Of a stretch of 64,000 nucleotides of DNA, positions 28,768-37,961 are shown piece by piece. The DNA lies in NCBI RefSeq assembly GCF_000300005.1, contig NC_018691.1, positions 496,001-560,000 of the forward strand, in the 5' to 3' direction. The DNA is from Alloalcanivorax dieselolei B5 (lineage in GTDB: Bacteria; Pseudomonadota; Gammaproteobacteria; Pseudomonadales; Alcanivoracaceae). The notes beneath the pieces are model-generated. The model worked only from the letters and a program-made list of their open reading frames with translations, was not told the DNA's origin and made no database searches. A program made the translations under genes and the position numbers. How positions within the stretch are numbered: the first letter of the stretch is position 1; each line of letters opens with the position of its first letter.

Positions 28768-30444
28768 ATGAACGAAGACAAACGCCGCCGTTATTCCGCG
28801 CCGGTGGTGGACGGCATTGCCAAGGCGCCGAGTCGGGCCATGTTGCGTGCCACCGGATTCACCGATGAGGATTTCGTCAAGCCGCAGGTGGGTATCGCGT
28901 CTACTTGGAGCCGGGTCACGCCTTGCAACATGCATATCGACGGCCTCGCCCGGGAGGCCGGTGCCGGCGCCGACGCCGCCGGTGGCAAGAGCGTGATCTT
29001 CAACACCATCACCATTTCCGATGGCATCGCCAATGGCACCGAGGGCATGAAGTACTCCCTGGTTTCCCGTGAGGTGATCGCCGACTCCATTGAAACCGTG
29101 GCCGGTTGCGAAGGCTTTGATGGGCTGGTGGCCATCGGTGGCTGCGACAAGAACATGCCCGGCTGCCTGATGGGGCTGGCACGGCTTAACCGGCCCTCGG
29201 TGTTCGTTTATGGCGGCACCATCCAGCCCGGTCCCGGCCACACCGATCTGATTTCCGTGTTCGAGGCGGTGGGGGCCTACACCAAGGGGGACAAGCGTCT
29301 GATCGAGGTGGAGCAGGTGGAGAAAGTGGCGGTGCCCGGCCCTGGTTCCTGTGGCGGTATGTACACCGCCAACACCATGGCCAGCGCCATCGAGGCATTG
29401 GGCATGAGCCTGCCGGGCAGCTCCGCCCAGAACGCCGTATCCGAGGACAAACTGGCCGATTGCCGGGCCGCCGGTGCCGCCGTGCTGGACCTGTTGGAAC
29501 GGGACATCAAACCCAGCGATATTCTGACCCGGGAAGCGTTCGAGAACGCCATCACCGTGGTCATCGCCCTGGCCGGTTCCACCAATGCCGTGCTCCATTT
29601 GATGGCCATGGCCCATACCATCGGCGTGCCGTTGAGCCTGGAAGACTTCACCCGCATTGGTAAAAGGGTGCCGGTGCTGGCGGACGTGCGCCCCAGCGGG
29701 CATTACCTGATGAGCGAACTGGTGGCCATTGGCGGCATTCAGCCGCTGATGAAAACGCTGCTGGAGGAGGGGTTGTTGCACGGTGATTGCCTGACCGTCA
29801 CCGGTCGCACCCTGGCGGAGAATCTGGCCGATGTGGCGCCCTATCCCGACGAGCAGAACATCATCCGTGCGCTGGATAACCCGATCAAGAAAGACAGCCA
29901 TCTGCGTATTCTCTACGGCAACCTGGCGCCGACCGGCGCGGTGGCCAAGATCACCGGTCACGAGGGCACTCACTTCAGTGGCAAGGCACGGGTATTCGCC
30001 TCCGAGGAGGACGCCACTGCTGGCGTCATGGAAGGCACGGTGGTGGCCGGCGACGTGGTGGTGATCCGCTACGAAGGCCCGCGCGGCGGCCCGGGCATGC
30101 GTGAAATGCTGACACCCACTTCGGCGATCATGGGGCGCGGTTTGGGCAACGACGTGGCGCTGATCACCGATGGCCGTTTTTCCGGGGGCAGCCACGGCTT
30201 CGTGGTGGGCCACATTACCCCCGAGGCACAGGAAGGCGGCCCGATTGCCCTGGTGGAGGACGGCGACGAAATCGTCATCGACGCGGAGCACAATACCATC
30301 ACCTTGAACGTTTCCGAACAGGCGATGATCGACCGTCATGCCCGCTGGCAGGCACCGGCACCGCGCTATACCCGCGGCGTGTTGGCCAAGTATGCCCGCA
30401 CCGTGGGCTCGGCTTCCCAGGGCGCGGTGACCGACGGCGATTAA
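28768..30444 (+). CDS. ilvD: Dihydroxy-acid dehydratase
   Basis: Iron-sulfur enzyme of branched-chain amino acid synthesis: dehydrates 2,3-dihydroxy-isovalerate and -methylvalerate to 2-keto acids. The ATG at 28768 follows AGGAG and gives 558 residues. Cluster cysteines C53 (VTPCNMH), C126 ([10 protein letters not shown]) and C195 ([14 protein letters not shown]) are in place; [21 protein letters not shown] is seen near 470-490 (quoted in part: [10 protein letters not shown]). The 558-residue length fits the shorter IlvD form. Stands alone, with no other ilv genes nearby. Confidence 0.96.
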   Translation: MNEDKRRRYSAPVVDGIAKAPSRAMLRATGFTDEDFVKPQVGIASTWSRVTPCNMHIDGLAREAGAGADAAGGKSVIFNTITISDGIANGTEGMKYSLVSREVIADSIETVAGCEGFDGLVAIGGCDKNMPGCLMGLARLNRPSVFVYGGTIQPGPGHTDLISVFEAVGAYTKGDKRLIEVEQVEKVAVPGPGSCGGMYTANTMASAIEALGMSLPGSSAQNAVSEDKLADCRAAGAAVLDLLERDIKPSDILTREAFENAITVVIALAGSTNAVLHLMAMAHTIGVPLSLEDFTRIGKRVPVLADVRPSGHYLMSELVAIGGIQPLMKTLLEEGLLHGDCLTVTGRTLAENLADVAPYPDEQNIIRALDNPIKKDSHLRILYGNLAPTGAVAKITGHEGTHFSGKARVFASEEDATAGVMEGTVVAGDVVVIRYEGPRGGPGMREMLTPTSAIMGRGLGNDVALITDGRFSGGSHGFVVGHITPEAQEGGPIALVEDGDEIVIDAEHNTITLNVSEQAMIDRHARWQAPAPRYTRGVLAKYARTVGSASQGAVTDGD

Positions 30445-30632
30445 CACGCGACACGCTTGCACGCTGGCACGCCATGCTTGCCAGGCCAGAGTAAGACGGA
30501 AAGGTCTGATTGCTCGGGAAGTGAGTAATCGCTGGTACGCAGGCACACAAACACGCCGACATGCTATTTAGTGTTGCCGCCAGGTTTAGCGTGCAAGCGT
30601 GTTGCGTGTAAGCGTGCCAGCGCATTGTGGAG
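30445..30632. repeat. Long-range inverted repeats of GCGTGCAAGCGTG type
   Basis: ACACGCTTGCACGCT (30451-30465) is the exact complement of 30588-30602, and CGCTGGCACGC (30462-30472) is the exact complement of 30612-30622. The two stems compete for the same left arm. This is a stretch without genes between ilvD and the AhpD-like pair. Confidence 0.6.
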
Positions 30633-30642
30633 CCCCCCAGGC

Positions 30643-30662
30643 CCCTTCCATGCAAGGAAGGG
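30643..30662. terminator. Hairpin between ilvD and the AhpD-like gene
   Basis: CCCTTCC (30643-30649) pairs with GGAAGGG (30656-30662). It lies between convergent genes and could end both transcripts; no clear U-run. Confidence 0.4.
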
Positions 30663-30679
30663 CAGAGATCTCCTTTATA

Positions 30680-31120
30680 TCAATCCGGTGCGCGTCGGAA
30701 CCCCACGCCGAAACGATTCAGCATGTTGATCACGCCGATCACGTAAGTGAGATCGGTGCATTCCTTCTCGGTGAACTGATCCGCCAGCGCCCGGTAAAGC
30801 GCCTCGTCATCGTGGTCGGCGTCGCTGAGGCGGGTCAGGTGGTCGGTCCAGGCCAGGGCGGCCCTTTCCCGCTGGCTGAACCAGGGTGCTTCGTGCCAGC
30901 CCGGCAGGGTATCCAGCACTTCGTTGGGAATACCCCGGTTGCGGGCATCCGCCGCGTGCATGGACATGCAAAACAGACAGCCGTTGATCTGCGAGGCACG
31001 CAGTTTCACCAGCTCCACCAGACGATGTTCCAGACCGGTGGCATCGATGACTTTTTGCGTGGCGAACACCGCCTTCATGGTGTCCGGTGAGGCGTTGTAG
31101 AAATCGAAGCGGGCTTTCAT
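30680..31120 (-). CDS. AhpD-like carboxymuconolactone decarboxylase family protein, copy 1
   Basis: 146 residues with the AhpD-type redox motif C48-L-F-C51-x3-H55 in an all-helical fold, implying peroxidase or thiol-oxidoreductase activity. The frame is preceded by AGGAGAT. It is about 65% identical by eye to the next gene, a tandem duplication 22 bases apart. A MocR-type regulator is divergent from the pair and probably controls them. Natural substrate unknown. Confidence 0.88.
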   Translation of the reverse strand: MKARFDFYNASPDTMKAVFATQKVIDATGLEHRLVELVKLRASQINGCLFCMSMHAADARNRGIPNEVLDTLPGWHEAPWFSQRERAALAWTDHLTRLSDADHDDEALYRALADQFTEKECTDLTYVIGVINMLNRFGVGFRRAPD

Positions 31121-31142
31121 CGTTATCTCCTGAACAAGAGTG

Positions 31143-31583
31143 TTATTCCGGCTCGTGGCGGAAGCCGACGTTGAACCGGTTCCACATGTTGATGACGCCG
31201 ATGGCGTAGGTCAGATCGGTGCGCTCTTTTTCGCTGAAGTGCGCGGCCAACTGGTCGTATTCCGCCTCGTCGTCGCGATGGCCTTCGCCGAGGCGGGTGA
31301 GGTGGTCGGTCCAGGCCAGAGCGGCCCGTTCCCGTTCGCTGAACCAGGGCGCTTCGCGCCAGCCGGACACGGTATCTAGGACTTCATTGGGAACGCCGGC
31401 GGCGCGGGCATCGCGGGCATGCATTTGGAGGCAGAAGGCGCAGCCATTGATCTGCGAGGCGCGCAGCTTGACCAGTTCCAGCAGCCGGTGATCCAGGCCG
31501 GTGTTCTCGATCACTTCCGAGGTGCCGAGCATGGCTTTCATGGTGGCCGGCGACGCGGTGAAAAAGTTGATACGGGCTTTCAT
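31143..31583 (-). CDS. AhpD-like carboxymuconolactone decarboxylase family protein, copy 2
   Basis: 146 residues from the ATG at 31583 (AGGAGAG upstream); an in-frame start 27 bases earlier is less likely. It keeps the motif C48-A-F-C51-x3-H55 and shares LVKLRASQINGC and EAPWFSxRERAALAWTDHLTRL blocks with copy 1. First gene of the pair, next to the divergent MocR-type gene. Differences cluster at the C-terminal helix, so the copies may have diverged in substrate. Confidence 0.88.
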   Translation of the reverse strand: MKARINFFTASPATMKAMLGTSEVIENTGLDHRLLELVKLRASQINGCAFCLQMHARDARAAGVPNEVLDTVSGWREAPWFSERERAALAWTDHLTRLGEGHRDDEAEYDQLAAHFSEKERTDLTYAIGVINMWNRFNVGFRHEPE

Positions 31584-31706
31584 GGGGCTCTCCTGATTTC
31601 TTTTGATCAAACAAGCCGGGTGGCAAAGAGGTTGAAAAGCCGGTTCAGATTAGGGCTGAATTGGAAGGTCTGGCAGATCCAATTTGAACGATTTTGGGAG
31701 ACCAAT

Positions 31707-33107
31707 TTGCAAATCCATCTACCGCTGAGTGGCACCGGCACGGTACCCCAGCGGCTCTACCGCGACCTGCGCTTGGCTCTGGCGGAGGGCCGTCTGGCCC
31801 CCGGCGAGCGGTTGCCACCCAGCCGCGCATTGGCGGCGGAGCTGGGTATCGCCCGGCAGGCGGTGGTGGATACCTATGAACGTTTGGTTGCCGAGGGCTT
31901 TTTTGAAGCGCGCCGGGGTGCCGGAACCTTTGTCCGTCGGCTGCCACCGGTGGTGACCGGCGAACAGGTGGAACCGGGAGTGGGGCCGGGCCGGCACTGG
32001 CGTCCGTTACCTGTATGGGGAGACCGGGAGGCGCCGCGGCGCTATAACTTCGCCGGTGGCGTGACCGACCGGCGTTTGCTGCCGATGACGGATTGGCGTC
32101 GGGCGGTGATGCGTGCGCTGCGTGAGGAAGCCCGGGATCGCACCCTGCAGGGCGAGTGCCAGGGGTACCTCGGTTTGCGCGAAGGGATCTCCCATTACCT
32201 GGGTTACAGTCGCGGTTTGCCGTGCGCGGCGGACGAAGTAATGGTCACCCAGGGGGCCATGCAGGGGATGGATTTGCTATCCCGGGTGCGGATCGTGCCG
32301 GGAGCGGTGGTGGCGGTGGAGGAGCCGGGCTATCCGCCGGCGCGCTGGGTGTTTGAATCCTATGGCGCCCGTGTGGTGGGGGTGCCGGTGGATGAGCAGG
32401 GGTTGTGCGTGGACCAGGTGCCGGAGGCGGCTTCGATGATCTATGTGACGCCTTCCCACCAGTTTCCCCTGGGCATGCCGATGACCCTGGAACGGCGGCT
32501 GCAATTGCTGGACTTCGTTCGCGGGCGTGACGTGCTGATCGTCGAGGACGATTACGATGGTGAGTTCCGCTTCGACGGCCGTTCCCTGGAAGCGCTCAAG
32601 AGTCTGGACCGGCACCAGCAGGTGGTGTATCTCGGCTCATTCTCCAAGGTGCTGCATGCGGATCTGAGACTCGGCTACATGATCATGCCGAAGGGGCTGC
32701 AAGCAGCGCTGCGCCAGGCCAAGAGCCTGACCGACGGGCGCGCGCCCAATCTGATGCAAAAAGCTCTGGCCAATCTGATTGAGGAGGGCGCTTTCGCCCG
32801 GCACCTGCGCCGCATGCAGAGGCTTTATCAGCGGCGGCGGCAGCGACTGCTGGAGGCACTGGCGCAACGGCCGGATCTGTGGAACTGTCTGCCTCAGGTG
32901 GCCGGAATTCATTTGACGCTGGAATTCCGGCAATCGGTGGACAAGCTGGAAGCCCGGTTGCTCGGAGCGGGCATAAACGCGGAAGATCTCGGGGGCTTTC
33001 ACGCTTCGTCCGAAGGGACGAAGGGACTGCTGATCGGCTTCGGTATGATTGATGACGAGGACATTGAGGTCGGCGTGCGCGCGCTGGCGCGGGCCTTATC
33101 GGCTTAA
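31707..33107 (+). CDS. MocR/PdxR-family transcriptional regulator with aminotransferase domain
   Basis: Chimeric regulator with an N-terminal GntR-type winged helix (about 1-75; LRLALAEGRLAPGERLPPSR, then RQAVVDTYERLVAEGFFEAR) joined to a fold-type I aminotransferase-like domain (about 110-460) with the PLP lysine K314 in GSFSKVLH. No ATG fits the N-terminus: a TTG at 31707 with TGGGAG upstream gives 466 residues, standard for the family. Divergent from the AhpD-like pair across 123 bases, which should hold the shared operator. PLP or a derivative is the likely effector. Confidence 0.9.
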   Translation: MQIHLPLSGTGTVPQRLYRDLRLALAEGRLAPGERLPPSRALAAELGIARQAVVDTYERLVAEGFFEARRGAGTFVRRLPPVVTGEQVEPGVGPGRHWRPLPVWGDREAPRRYNFAGGVTDRRLLPMTDWRRAVMRALREEARDRTLQGECQGYLGLREGISHYLGYSRGLPCAADEVMVTQGAMQGMDLLSRVRIVPGAVVAVEEPGYPPARWVFESYGARVVGVPVDEQGLCVDQVPEAASMIYVTPSHQFPLGMPMTLERRLQLLDFVRGRDVLIVEDDYDGEFRFDGRSLEALKSLDRHQQVVYLGSFSKVLHADLRLGYMIMPKGLQAALRQAKSLTDGRAPNLMQKALANLIEEGAFARHLRRMQRLYQRRRQRLLEALAQRPDLWNCLPQVAGIHLTLEFRQSVDKLEARLLGAGINAEDLGGFHASSEGTKGLLIGFGMIDDEDIEVGVRALARALSA

Positions 33108-33148
33108 GCTCCGGGGCGTCGGAGCCCGCGGATCAAGGAGAATAATGA

Positions 33149-33943
33149 ATGAGCTATCTTCGCTTCCGTCAGTTGTGTTTGGCGGCCCGCCAGTTGGAGC
33201 CCGTGGTGGAGGATCTGGCCGAGGTTTTCGGCATCCAGGTCTGTCATCGGGATCCGGCGGTGCAGGCGTTCGGTCTGCACAATGCGTTGTTGCCGGTGGG
33301 CAATACCTTCATCGAAGTGGTGGCGCCGGTTCGCGAGGACACCACCGCCGGCCGCTTTCTGCAACGCCGGGGCGGTGACAGCGGCTACATGGTGATTCTC
33401 GATACCGACGATGTGGACCGCTGGGGCCCCCATGTGGATGCGCAAGGCGTGCGGGTGGCCGCTTTTCTCGGGCACGGTGACTATCGGGGCATGCAACTGC
33501 ATCCCAAGGATCTGGGCGGCACTCTGCTGGAAATCAATCACACCCGTTACGGTGAATCTCTGGACGGCCCCTATAATCCGGCCGGGCCGGATTGGCAGAG
33601 TTTCGTTAACACTGACCGGGTGGAACGCATCGTCGGGGTCGAGTTGCAGGGCGGAGAATCGGAGGCCATGGCGCGCCGCTGGGGAAGCCTGTTGCGCCGG
33701 CCGGTGGAGAATAGTGGAGAAAGCAGCGGCGAAGGCCAGCAGGTCACACTGGACAATGCCTATCTGCATTTCGTCGGTGATCGGGATGGACGCGGTGAAG
33801 GATTGAGTGGCGTGGATATCCTGGTGAATGACCTGGAGGCCATCAAGGAGCGCGCTCTTGAGCGTGGCCTGCCGGTGGACCAAAGCCAGGTCAGCATTGG
33901 TGGCGTCCGTTTCCACCTGGTTCATTCCGAAGCCTTGAACTGA
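33149..33943 (+). CDS. VOC (glyoxalase-like) superfamily protein
   Basis: 264 residues with two glyoxalase/bleomycin-resistance-like modules. The first contains RQLCLAARQLEPVVEDLAEVFG (7-28, shortened here: LAARQLEPVVEDL) and HNALLPVGNTFIEVVAPV, and LLEINHTRYGE (about 126-136) supplies a typical metal-site glutamate. Such proteins are dioxygenases, isomerases or lyases; the reaction cannot be named. AAGGAG precedes the ATG. It follows the MocR gene by 41 bases in the same direction and may be co-transcribed with it. Confidence 0.8.
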   Translation: MSYLRFRQLCLAARQLEPVVEDLAEVFGIQVCHRDPAVQAFGLHNALLPVGNTFIEVVAPVREDTTAGRFLQRRGGDSGYMVILDTDDVDRWGPHVDAQGVRVAAFLGHGDYRGMQLHPKDLGGTLLEINHTRYGESLDGPYNPAGPDWQSFVNTDRVERIVGVELQGGESEAMARRWGSLLRRPVENSGESSGEGQQVTLDNAYLHFVGDRDGRGEGLSGVDILVNDLEAIKERALERGLPVDQSQVSIGGVRFHLVHSEALN

Positions 33944-33992
33944 TCCGTTGGCGCACGGCCGCGACGGGATCGGCTGTGATCAAGGGTGGCGG

Positions 33993-35108
33993 TCAGTCCG
34001 TTTCCACCCGGAGCAGTTGTCCGTCATTGCTGTCGGTGAGCACATACAGGTAACCCTCCGGGCCCTGGCGCACATCACGAATACGTTGCTCGCGCTGCTG
34101 CAGGTAACGCACTTCCTGCTTCGGCGTCTCGCCCTCAAATCGCACCCGGTTCAGATGCGTCAATTTAAGCGCGCCGGATAACGCATCGCCCCGCCATTGC
34201 GGATAGCGGTCGCCACTGACGAAAGCGAAACCGGAAGGGGCAATGGAGGGCACCCAGTAGTGCAGCGGTTGGGCCAGACCTTCCCGGCGGGTCTCGCCGA
34301 TGGCGGGGCCGTAATATTCGCGGCCGTAGGTGATTTCCGGCCAGCCGTAGTTCACTCCCGGTTGTACCGCGTTGATTTCATCGCCGCCGCGCGGGCCATG
34401 TTCGTTGAGCCAGGGCTGACGGGTGTCGGGGTGTAACGCCAGGCCCTGGGGGTTTCGATGCCCCCAACTCCAGATTTCCGCGCGGCCGTTGCCGCCGTTG
34501 GCGAACGGATTACCGCTGGCGGCGGCGCCATCCTGATCCAGACGCAACACACTGCCCGCATGATCGCCGGTGTCCTGGGCCCGCTGTCGCTGTCCCCGGT
34601 CGCCGATGGTGAGAAACAGATGGCCGTCGTCATCGAACAGCAGCCGTCCACCAAAGTGCTGGCCGGTATCACTGCAGGCGTCGGCCACCAGCACATCACG
34701 GAAGCCGTGTAATTTTCCGTCACGATATTCGCCGTGTCCCACCGCGGTGGTGGCGCCACCGTCACAGGCTTTGGCGTAGCTCAGATACAGCCGCCGGTTA
34801 TCCTCGAAGCGGGGGTGAGGCAGCACATCGAACAGGCCGCCCTGGCCCCGGGCCACCACGGCGGGAACGCCGGGGACCGGTTCCTTCATCAGCACACCAT
34901 CATGGAAACGGCGCAACGTGCCGCCCCTTTCGGTAATCAGAAATTCGCCTCCGGGGAGGAAGGCCAGGGACCAGGGATGCTCGAGCCCTTGAGCGAGAAC
35001 GGTGACGGTGAGCGGCGCTCCGCTTTCCGGGGTAATGGGGGAGGTGGCGTCGGCGCAGCCGCTGAGCAAAGCAAAGAAGGTAAACGCCGGGAAGCAACGG
35101 AACAACAT
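33993..35108 (-). CDS. PQQ-dependent sugar (aldose) dehydrogenase, lipoprotein
   Basis: Six-bladed beta-propeller of the soluble glucose/sorbosone dehydrogenase family (Asd/YliI-like), oxidising aldoses in the periplasm with PQQ. 371 residues with a lipoprotein signal, lipobox LLSGC (C18). Family segments: LEHPWSLAFLPGGEFLITER (43-62, 20 residues), GHRNPQGLALHP (~220), NEHGPRGGDEIN (~238) and the GVNYGWPEITYG block (~252). No PQQ synthesis genes are in the window. A second, unrelated PQQ enzyme (gcd) lies at 44951-47356. Confidence 0.9.
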   Translation of the reverse strand: MLFRCFPAFTFFALLSGCADATSPITPESGAPLTVTVLAQGLEHPWSLAFLPGGEFLITERGGTLRRFHDGVLMKEPVPGVPAVVARGQGGLFDVLPHPRFEDNRRLYLSYAKACDGGATTAVGHGEYRDGKLHGFRDVLVADACSDTGQHFGGRLLFDDDGHLFLTIGDRGQRQRAQDTGDHAGSVLRLDQDGAAASGNPFANGGNGRAEIWSWGHRNPQGLALHPDTRQPWLNEHGPRGGDEINAVQPGVNYGWPEITYGREYYGPAIGETRREGLAQPLHYWVPSIAPSGFAFVSGDRYPQWRGDALSGALKLTHLNRVRFEGETPKQEVRYLQQREQRIRDVRQGPEGYLYVLTDSNDGQLLRVETD

Positions 35109-35230
35109 GACGGAGAGTCCTGGCTGAAAGGCCCGGTCAGCTTAGCGGGATGGAGGGCGGCAAAAAAGTGCCAGTATCGCGGTCCGTGAACCGCTGCCGC
35201 CCTGGAGTTTCGGACATGAATTCAGAGATC

Positions 35231-35330
35231 GCTACAAGGCCGCTGTAGGAGCTTGCCCTGCAAGCGAATCCTAGGGAAACGGGCCAAGCCGCTTGCAGCG
35301 GCCCGCCGCCCGGACCAAGTTCTTACAGCG
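35231..35330. repeat. REP-like hybrid element
   Basis: Left half 35231-35269 is the standard GCTACAAGGCCGC...GCAAGCGAAT arm. The right half (35289-35330) begins CCGCTTGCAGCGGCC and carries 30 bases identical to 24390-24419, then ends TTACAGCG. The two halves pair only partly, so the copy is a mosaic of two subtypes. Confidence 0.7.
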
Positions 35331-35332
35331 CT

Positions 35333-35992
35333 TTACTTGCCGCCGCGCACGTGGGCCATAAACTCGGCCATGCCGGCCTTGCGCTCCTCGTCCACCTGGC
35401 GCGCGCTGTCTCTTTGGTTGAGTTGCTCAAGCAGCGCCTTGCTGTCGGGGATCTCCGCCAGCAGGTCCAGATCAAACAGCTTGCCGGCGATACCGGCGGC
35501 CAGATCCAGACTGTAGAGCAGGACGGCGTCGGCGGCGGTAAGTTGGGCGCCGGCCACGAACGGATCGAACTTCGCCACCCGCTTCAGGGCGGCGGCGCCT
35601 TTGATCAGCGCGTCCCGTGTCTGTTGCTTGGTTTCGTCGCTGACCTTGCCGCCGAAGAACACCTCCGGATAGCAGCGGCGGGCCGGCAGTTCGATATACA
35701 ACTCGATCAGCTTGGCCAGCTCCTTGACCTGGGCGCGCTGGAACGGATCGGCGGGATACAGCGCCGGGCCCTCGCCGGTTTCATCGATGTATTCCAGGAT
35801 CACGTTGGTTTCGGCGAGAAAGCCCTGGTCGGTTTCCAGCACCGGCACCTTGCCCATGGGGCTGATGTCGAGAAAGGAGGCTTCCTGGGACGGGTAGTCG
35901 TTGACCTGCTCGAAGGCCATGCCTTTTTCCAGCAGCGCGAACTTCACCATGTTGACGTAGTTGCTGGCACTGAAGCCATGCAGTTTGAGCAT
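35333..35992 (-). CDS. Glutathione S-transferase family protein
   Basis: 219 residues: thioredoxin-like N-domain (1-80; FSASNYVNMVKFALLEKG, then MGKVPVLETDQGFLAETNVI with the glutathione-binding cis-proline) and helical C-domain (about 90-205). Preceded by AGGAGAA. It starts a same-strand series with the short-chain dehydrogenase 25 bases upstream, and may act with it on reactive carbonyl or hydrophobic compounds. Class and substrate unclear. Confidence 0.9.
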   Translation of the reverse strand: MLKLHGFSASNYVNMVKFALLEKGMAFEQVNDYPSQEASFLDISPMGKVPVLETDQGFLAETNVILEYIDETGEGPALYPADPFQRAQVKELAKLIELYIELPARRCYPEVFFGGKVSDETKQQTRDALIKGAAALKRVAKFDPFVAGAQLTAADAVLLYSLDLAAGIAGKLFDLDLLAEIPDSKALLEQLNQRDSARQVDEERKAGMAEFMAHVRGGK

Positions 35993-36017
35993 TGTTGTTC
36001 TCCTGAACAGTCCGTTT

Positions 36018-36809
36018 TTATAGCGCGGTCAGGCCACCGTCCACCGACAGTTGATGACCGGTGACGAAAGAGGACGCGTCCGACAGCAACCACTGAACCG
36101 CCTGCGCCACTTCCGTTGCTTCACCGACACGGCCCATGGGATGCAGCGCCGCGTGCAGGCGCCGTTGCTGTTCGGCGTCGATGCCGTCGTCGCGCTCCAC
36201 CTGAGAGATGGCACGCTCCATCATGGCGGTACGGATGATGCCTGGACAGACCGCGTTGACGCGAATGTTCTGACGGGCGTATTCCGCCGCCACGCTCTTG
36301 GTCAATCCCACCACCGCGTGTTTGCTGGCGGCGTAGGCGGCGCGCTTGGGAGCGCCCACCAGGCCGGCGATGGACGCGGTATTGACGATGCTGCCACCGT
36401 CACCCTGTTTGGCCATGGCGGCGATCTGGTATTTCATGCACAGCCACACGCCTTTGACATTGATATCGATGATGCGGTCGAACAGGCTCTCTTCCACGGC
36501 CACGATCTTGGCGTTTTCTTCCTCCACACCGGCGTTGTTGAAAGCGCCATCCAGACGTTCATAGGCCTCCAGCGTGGCCTGCACCAGGGCGGACACCTGA
36601 TCCGCGCGGGTGACATCCACGGCCATGGCTCTGGCGGTGCCGCCGGCTTCGCGGATGGCGGCGGCGGTGGACTCCACGGCGTGTGCGTCGATATCGGACA
36701 GCATCAATCGTGCTCCCGCCGCGCCCAGGCTTTCCGCCGTGACCCGACCGATGCCGCCGCCGGCACCGGTGATCAGAATGACCTTGCCGGCCAGTTGTTC
36801 ATCCCGCAT
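36018..36809 (-). CDS. Short-chain dehydrogenase/reductase (SDR)
   Basis: NAD(P)-dependent oxidoreductase of 263 residues, classical SDR. Cofactor motif TGAGGGIG (14-21), D65 (VDVT), NNAG (91-94), catalytic S146 and Y159-x3-K163 (YAASK). The D40 in LMLSDIDAH favours NAD over NADP. GGAG lies upstream of the ATG. Followed by the GST gene after 25 bases, suggesting co-transcription. Confidence 0.93.
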   Translation of the reverse strand: MRDEQLAGKVILITGAGGGIGRVTAESLGAAGARLMLSDIDAHAVESTAAAIREAGGTARAMAVDVTRADQVSALVQATLEAYERLDGAFNNAGVEEENAKIVAVEESLFDRIIDINVKGVWLCMKYQIAAMAKQGDGGSIVNTASIAGLVGAPKRAAYAASKHAVVGLTKSVAAEYARQNIRVNAVCPGIIRTAMMERAISQVERDDGIDAEQQRRLHAALHPMGRVGEATEVAQAVQWLLSDASSFVTGHQLSVDGGLTAL

Positions 36810-36912
36810 CTGTCGTGTCTCCGTTTAGGTTCGCTCTCTACTGTAGCGGATTCCGGTAGAGAACCCGTATGTCGAAAGCGGCAGGAAGAGGGCGACAGGC
36901 GACCTGAGAGGG

Positions 36913-37329
36913 TCAGGACGGAATGGGCACCATCAAGGCCTCGCCGACCGCGAACGGTGTTCCATCGGTGTCCGCCAGGTCGCCCAGTTCGGCGTTCACG
37001 AACACCTGCCGCCGGCCGGCCTTGAGCACCCGGGCGCGTGCCACGAAAGTTTCCGCCACCGCCGGTCTCAGGCAGCGCACGGAAAATTGTGAAGCGGTGA
37101 CGTTGCCGACTTGTGACGCGGCGGCGAAGCCGCAGGCGGTATCGATCAGACCGCCAATCAGAGCGGCATGCAAAAAACCACTGTATTGGGCGAACTCGTC
37201 GCGCCATCTCAAGTGCAGCTCCGCCTCACCGGATTCGATTCGGTGTACCTCGAGATTAAGCCAGTTATTGAAGGGCGCCAGACGGGACAGGGCGCGGATG
37301 CGTTCCAGTATCTCTGGGGTGTCGCTCAT
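36913..37329 (-). CDS. Hotdog-fold thioesterase (PaaI/DUF4442-like), second of pair
   Basis: 138 residues starting at 37329 (MSDTPEILERI), GGAG upstream. Hotdog features are YSGFLHAALIGGLIDTACGFAA (about 58-79, shown here in part: HAALIGGLIDTACG). The HGG motif of classical PaaI is replaced by HAALIGG. Expected to hydrolyse acyl-CoA thioesters. Its start overlaps the stop of the upstream hotdog gene by 4 bases (ATGA), so the two are coupled and may form a heteromer. Confidence 0.85.
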   Translation of the reverse strand: MSDTPEILERIRALSRLAPFNNWLNLEVHRIESGEAELHLRWRDEFAQYSGFLHAALIGGLIDTACGFAAASQVGNVTASQFSVRCLRPAVAETFVARARVLKAGRRQVFVNAELGDLADTDGTPFAVGEALMVPIPS

Positions 37330-37763
37330 GCTGAGGTCTCCGCTGAAGGGCGCGGTGCCAACGCCTTGAAGACGGCGGTGGCGCGGGCGCACAGAGTGTC
37401 GTCCGCCCATACCTGGGCGGCGGCGAAGTTCAGGGAAGGCCCGGTCCGGGTGGCCTCGGCACGGATTTCCACCCATTGGCCGAGGCGGGCGCTGCCCAGG
37501 AAATCCAGCGTCATGCTCACCGTGACGAGGCCGGAAATACCTCCCAGCCGGTCGGCGCAACTGAGCCCCATGGCGTTGTCCGCCAGTGCTGAGATCAGGC
37601 CGCCATGAACAAAGCCCCGGCTGTTGGCATGGGGCTGGTCGGCGCGGATGGCGAGGCTGAGCCCGTGATCATGATGGCGGATGAAAATCGGCTCCCAGGG
37701 CGCGGTGAGCCCGCTGGCGCGGCGGTGCCGCTGATAACCGGCGGGGACGGCGAGGTCGGACAT
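37326..37763 (-). CDS. Hotdog-fold thioesterase (PaaI family), first of pair
   Basis: 145 residues. SRGFVHGGLISALADNAMG (48-66) holds the HGG active-site motif and the following aspartate, typical of PaaI-type acyl-CoA thioesterases. RBS GGAG lies nine bases before the ATG. A palindrome that also occurs in front of the divergent-side TetR gene sits 25 bases upstream (37788-37799), inside the likely promoter. Confidence 0.88.
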   Translation of the reverse strand: MSDLAVPAGYQRHRRASGLTAPWEPIFIRHHDHGLSLAIRADQPHANSRGFVHGGLISALADNAMGLSCADRLGGISGLVTVSMTLDFLGSARLGQWVEIRAEATRTGPSLNFAAAQVWADDTLCARATAVFKALAPRPSAETSA

Positions 37764-37787
37764 GACAGGTCTCCAGTTATTTTTAAT

Positions 37788-37799
37788 TAGACCAGTCTA
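37788..37799. promoter_or_regulatory. TetR operator candidate before the thioesterase pair
   Basis: TAGACCAGTCTA is an inverted repeat TAGAC/GTCTA with a 2-base spacer. The identical 12 bases occur at 38585-38596, 25 bases before the TetR start. Flanks also agree (TATA follows both). It lies in an AT-rich promoter segment. Confidence 0.75.
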
Positions 37800-37879
37800 T
37801 ATAATTTTGGGGCGACGGCAAGTCGAAATGGCGGATAAGAGGCGGGGCGTTGTCAGTCTCTCCTTTGAGCGCCCTAAAG

Positions 37880-37961
37880 CCACCGTAGGAGCTTGCCCTG
37901 CAAGCGAATTGGACTTTCTCCGGGTAAAAGATTCGCTTGCAGGGCAAGCTCCTACAGTGGC
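37880..37961. repeat. REP-like palindromic element, copy with 24-bp arms
   Basis: Arms at 37886-37909 and 37931-37954 are perfectly complementary, and the flanking GCCAC/GTGGC extend the stem. The right arm includes the TetR stop codon (37952-37954), so the repeat is part of the gene's 3' end and could terminate or protect the tetR mRNA. Confidence 0.85.

Noticed and set aside
28732-30546. 604-codon frame opposite ilvD
   Set aside because: Antisense artefact; ilvD on the plus strand is complete with its cluster cysteines.
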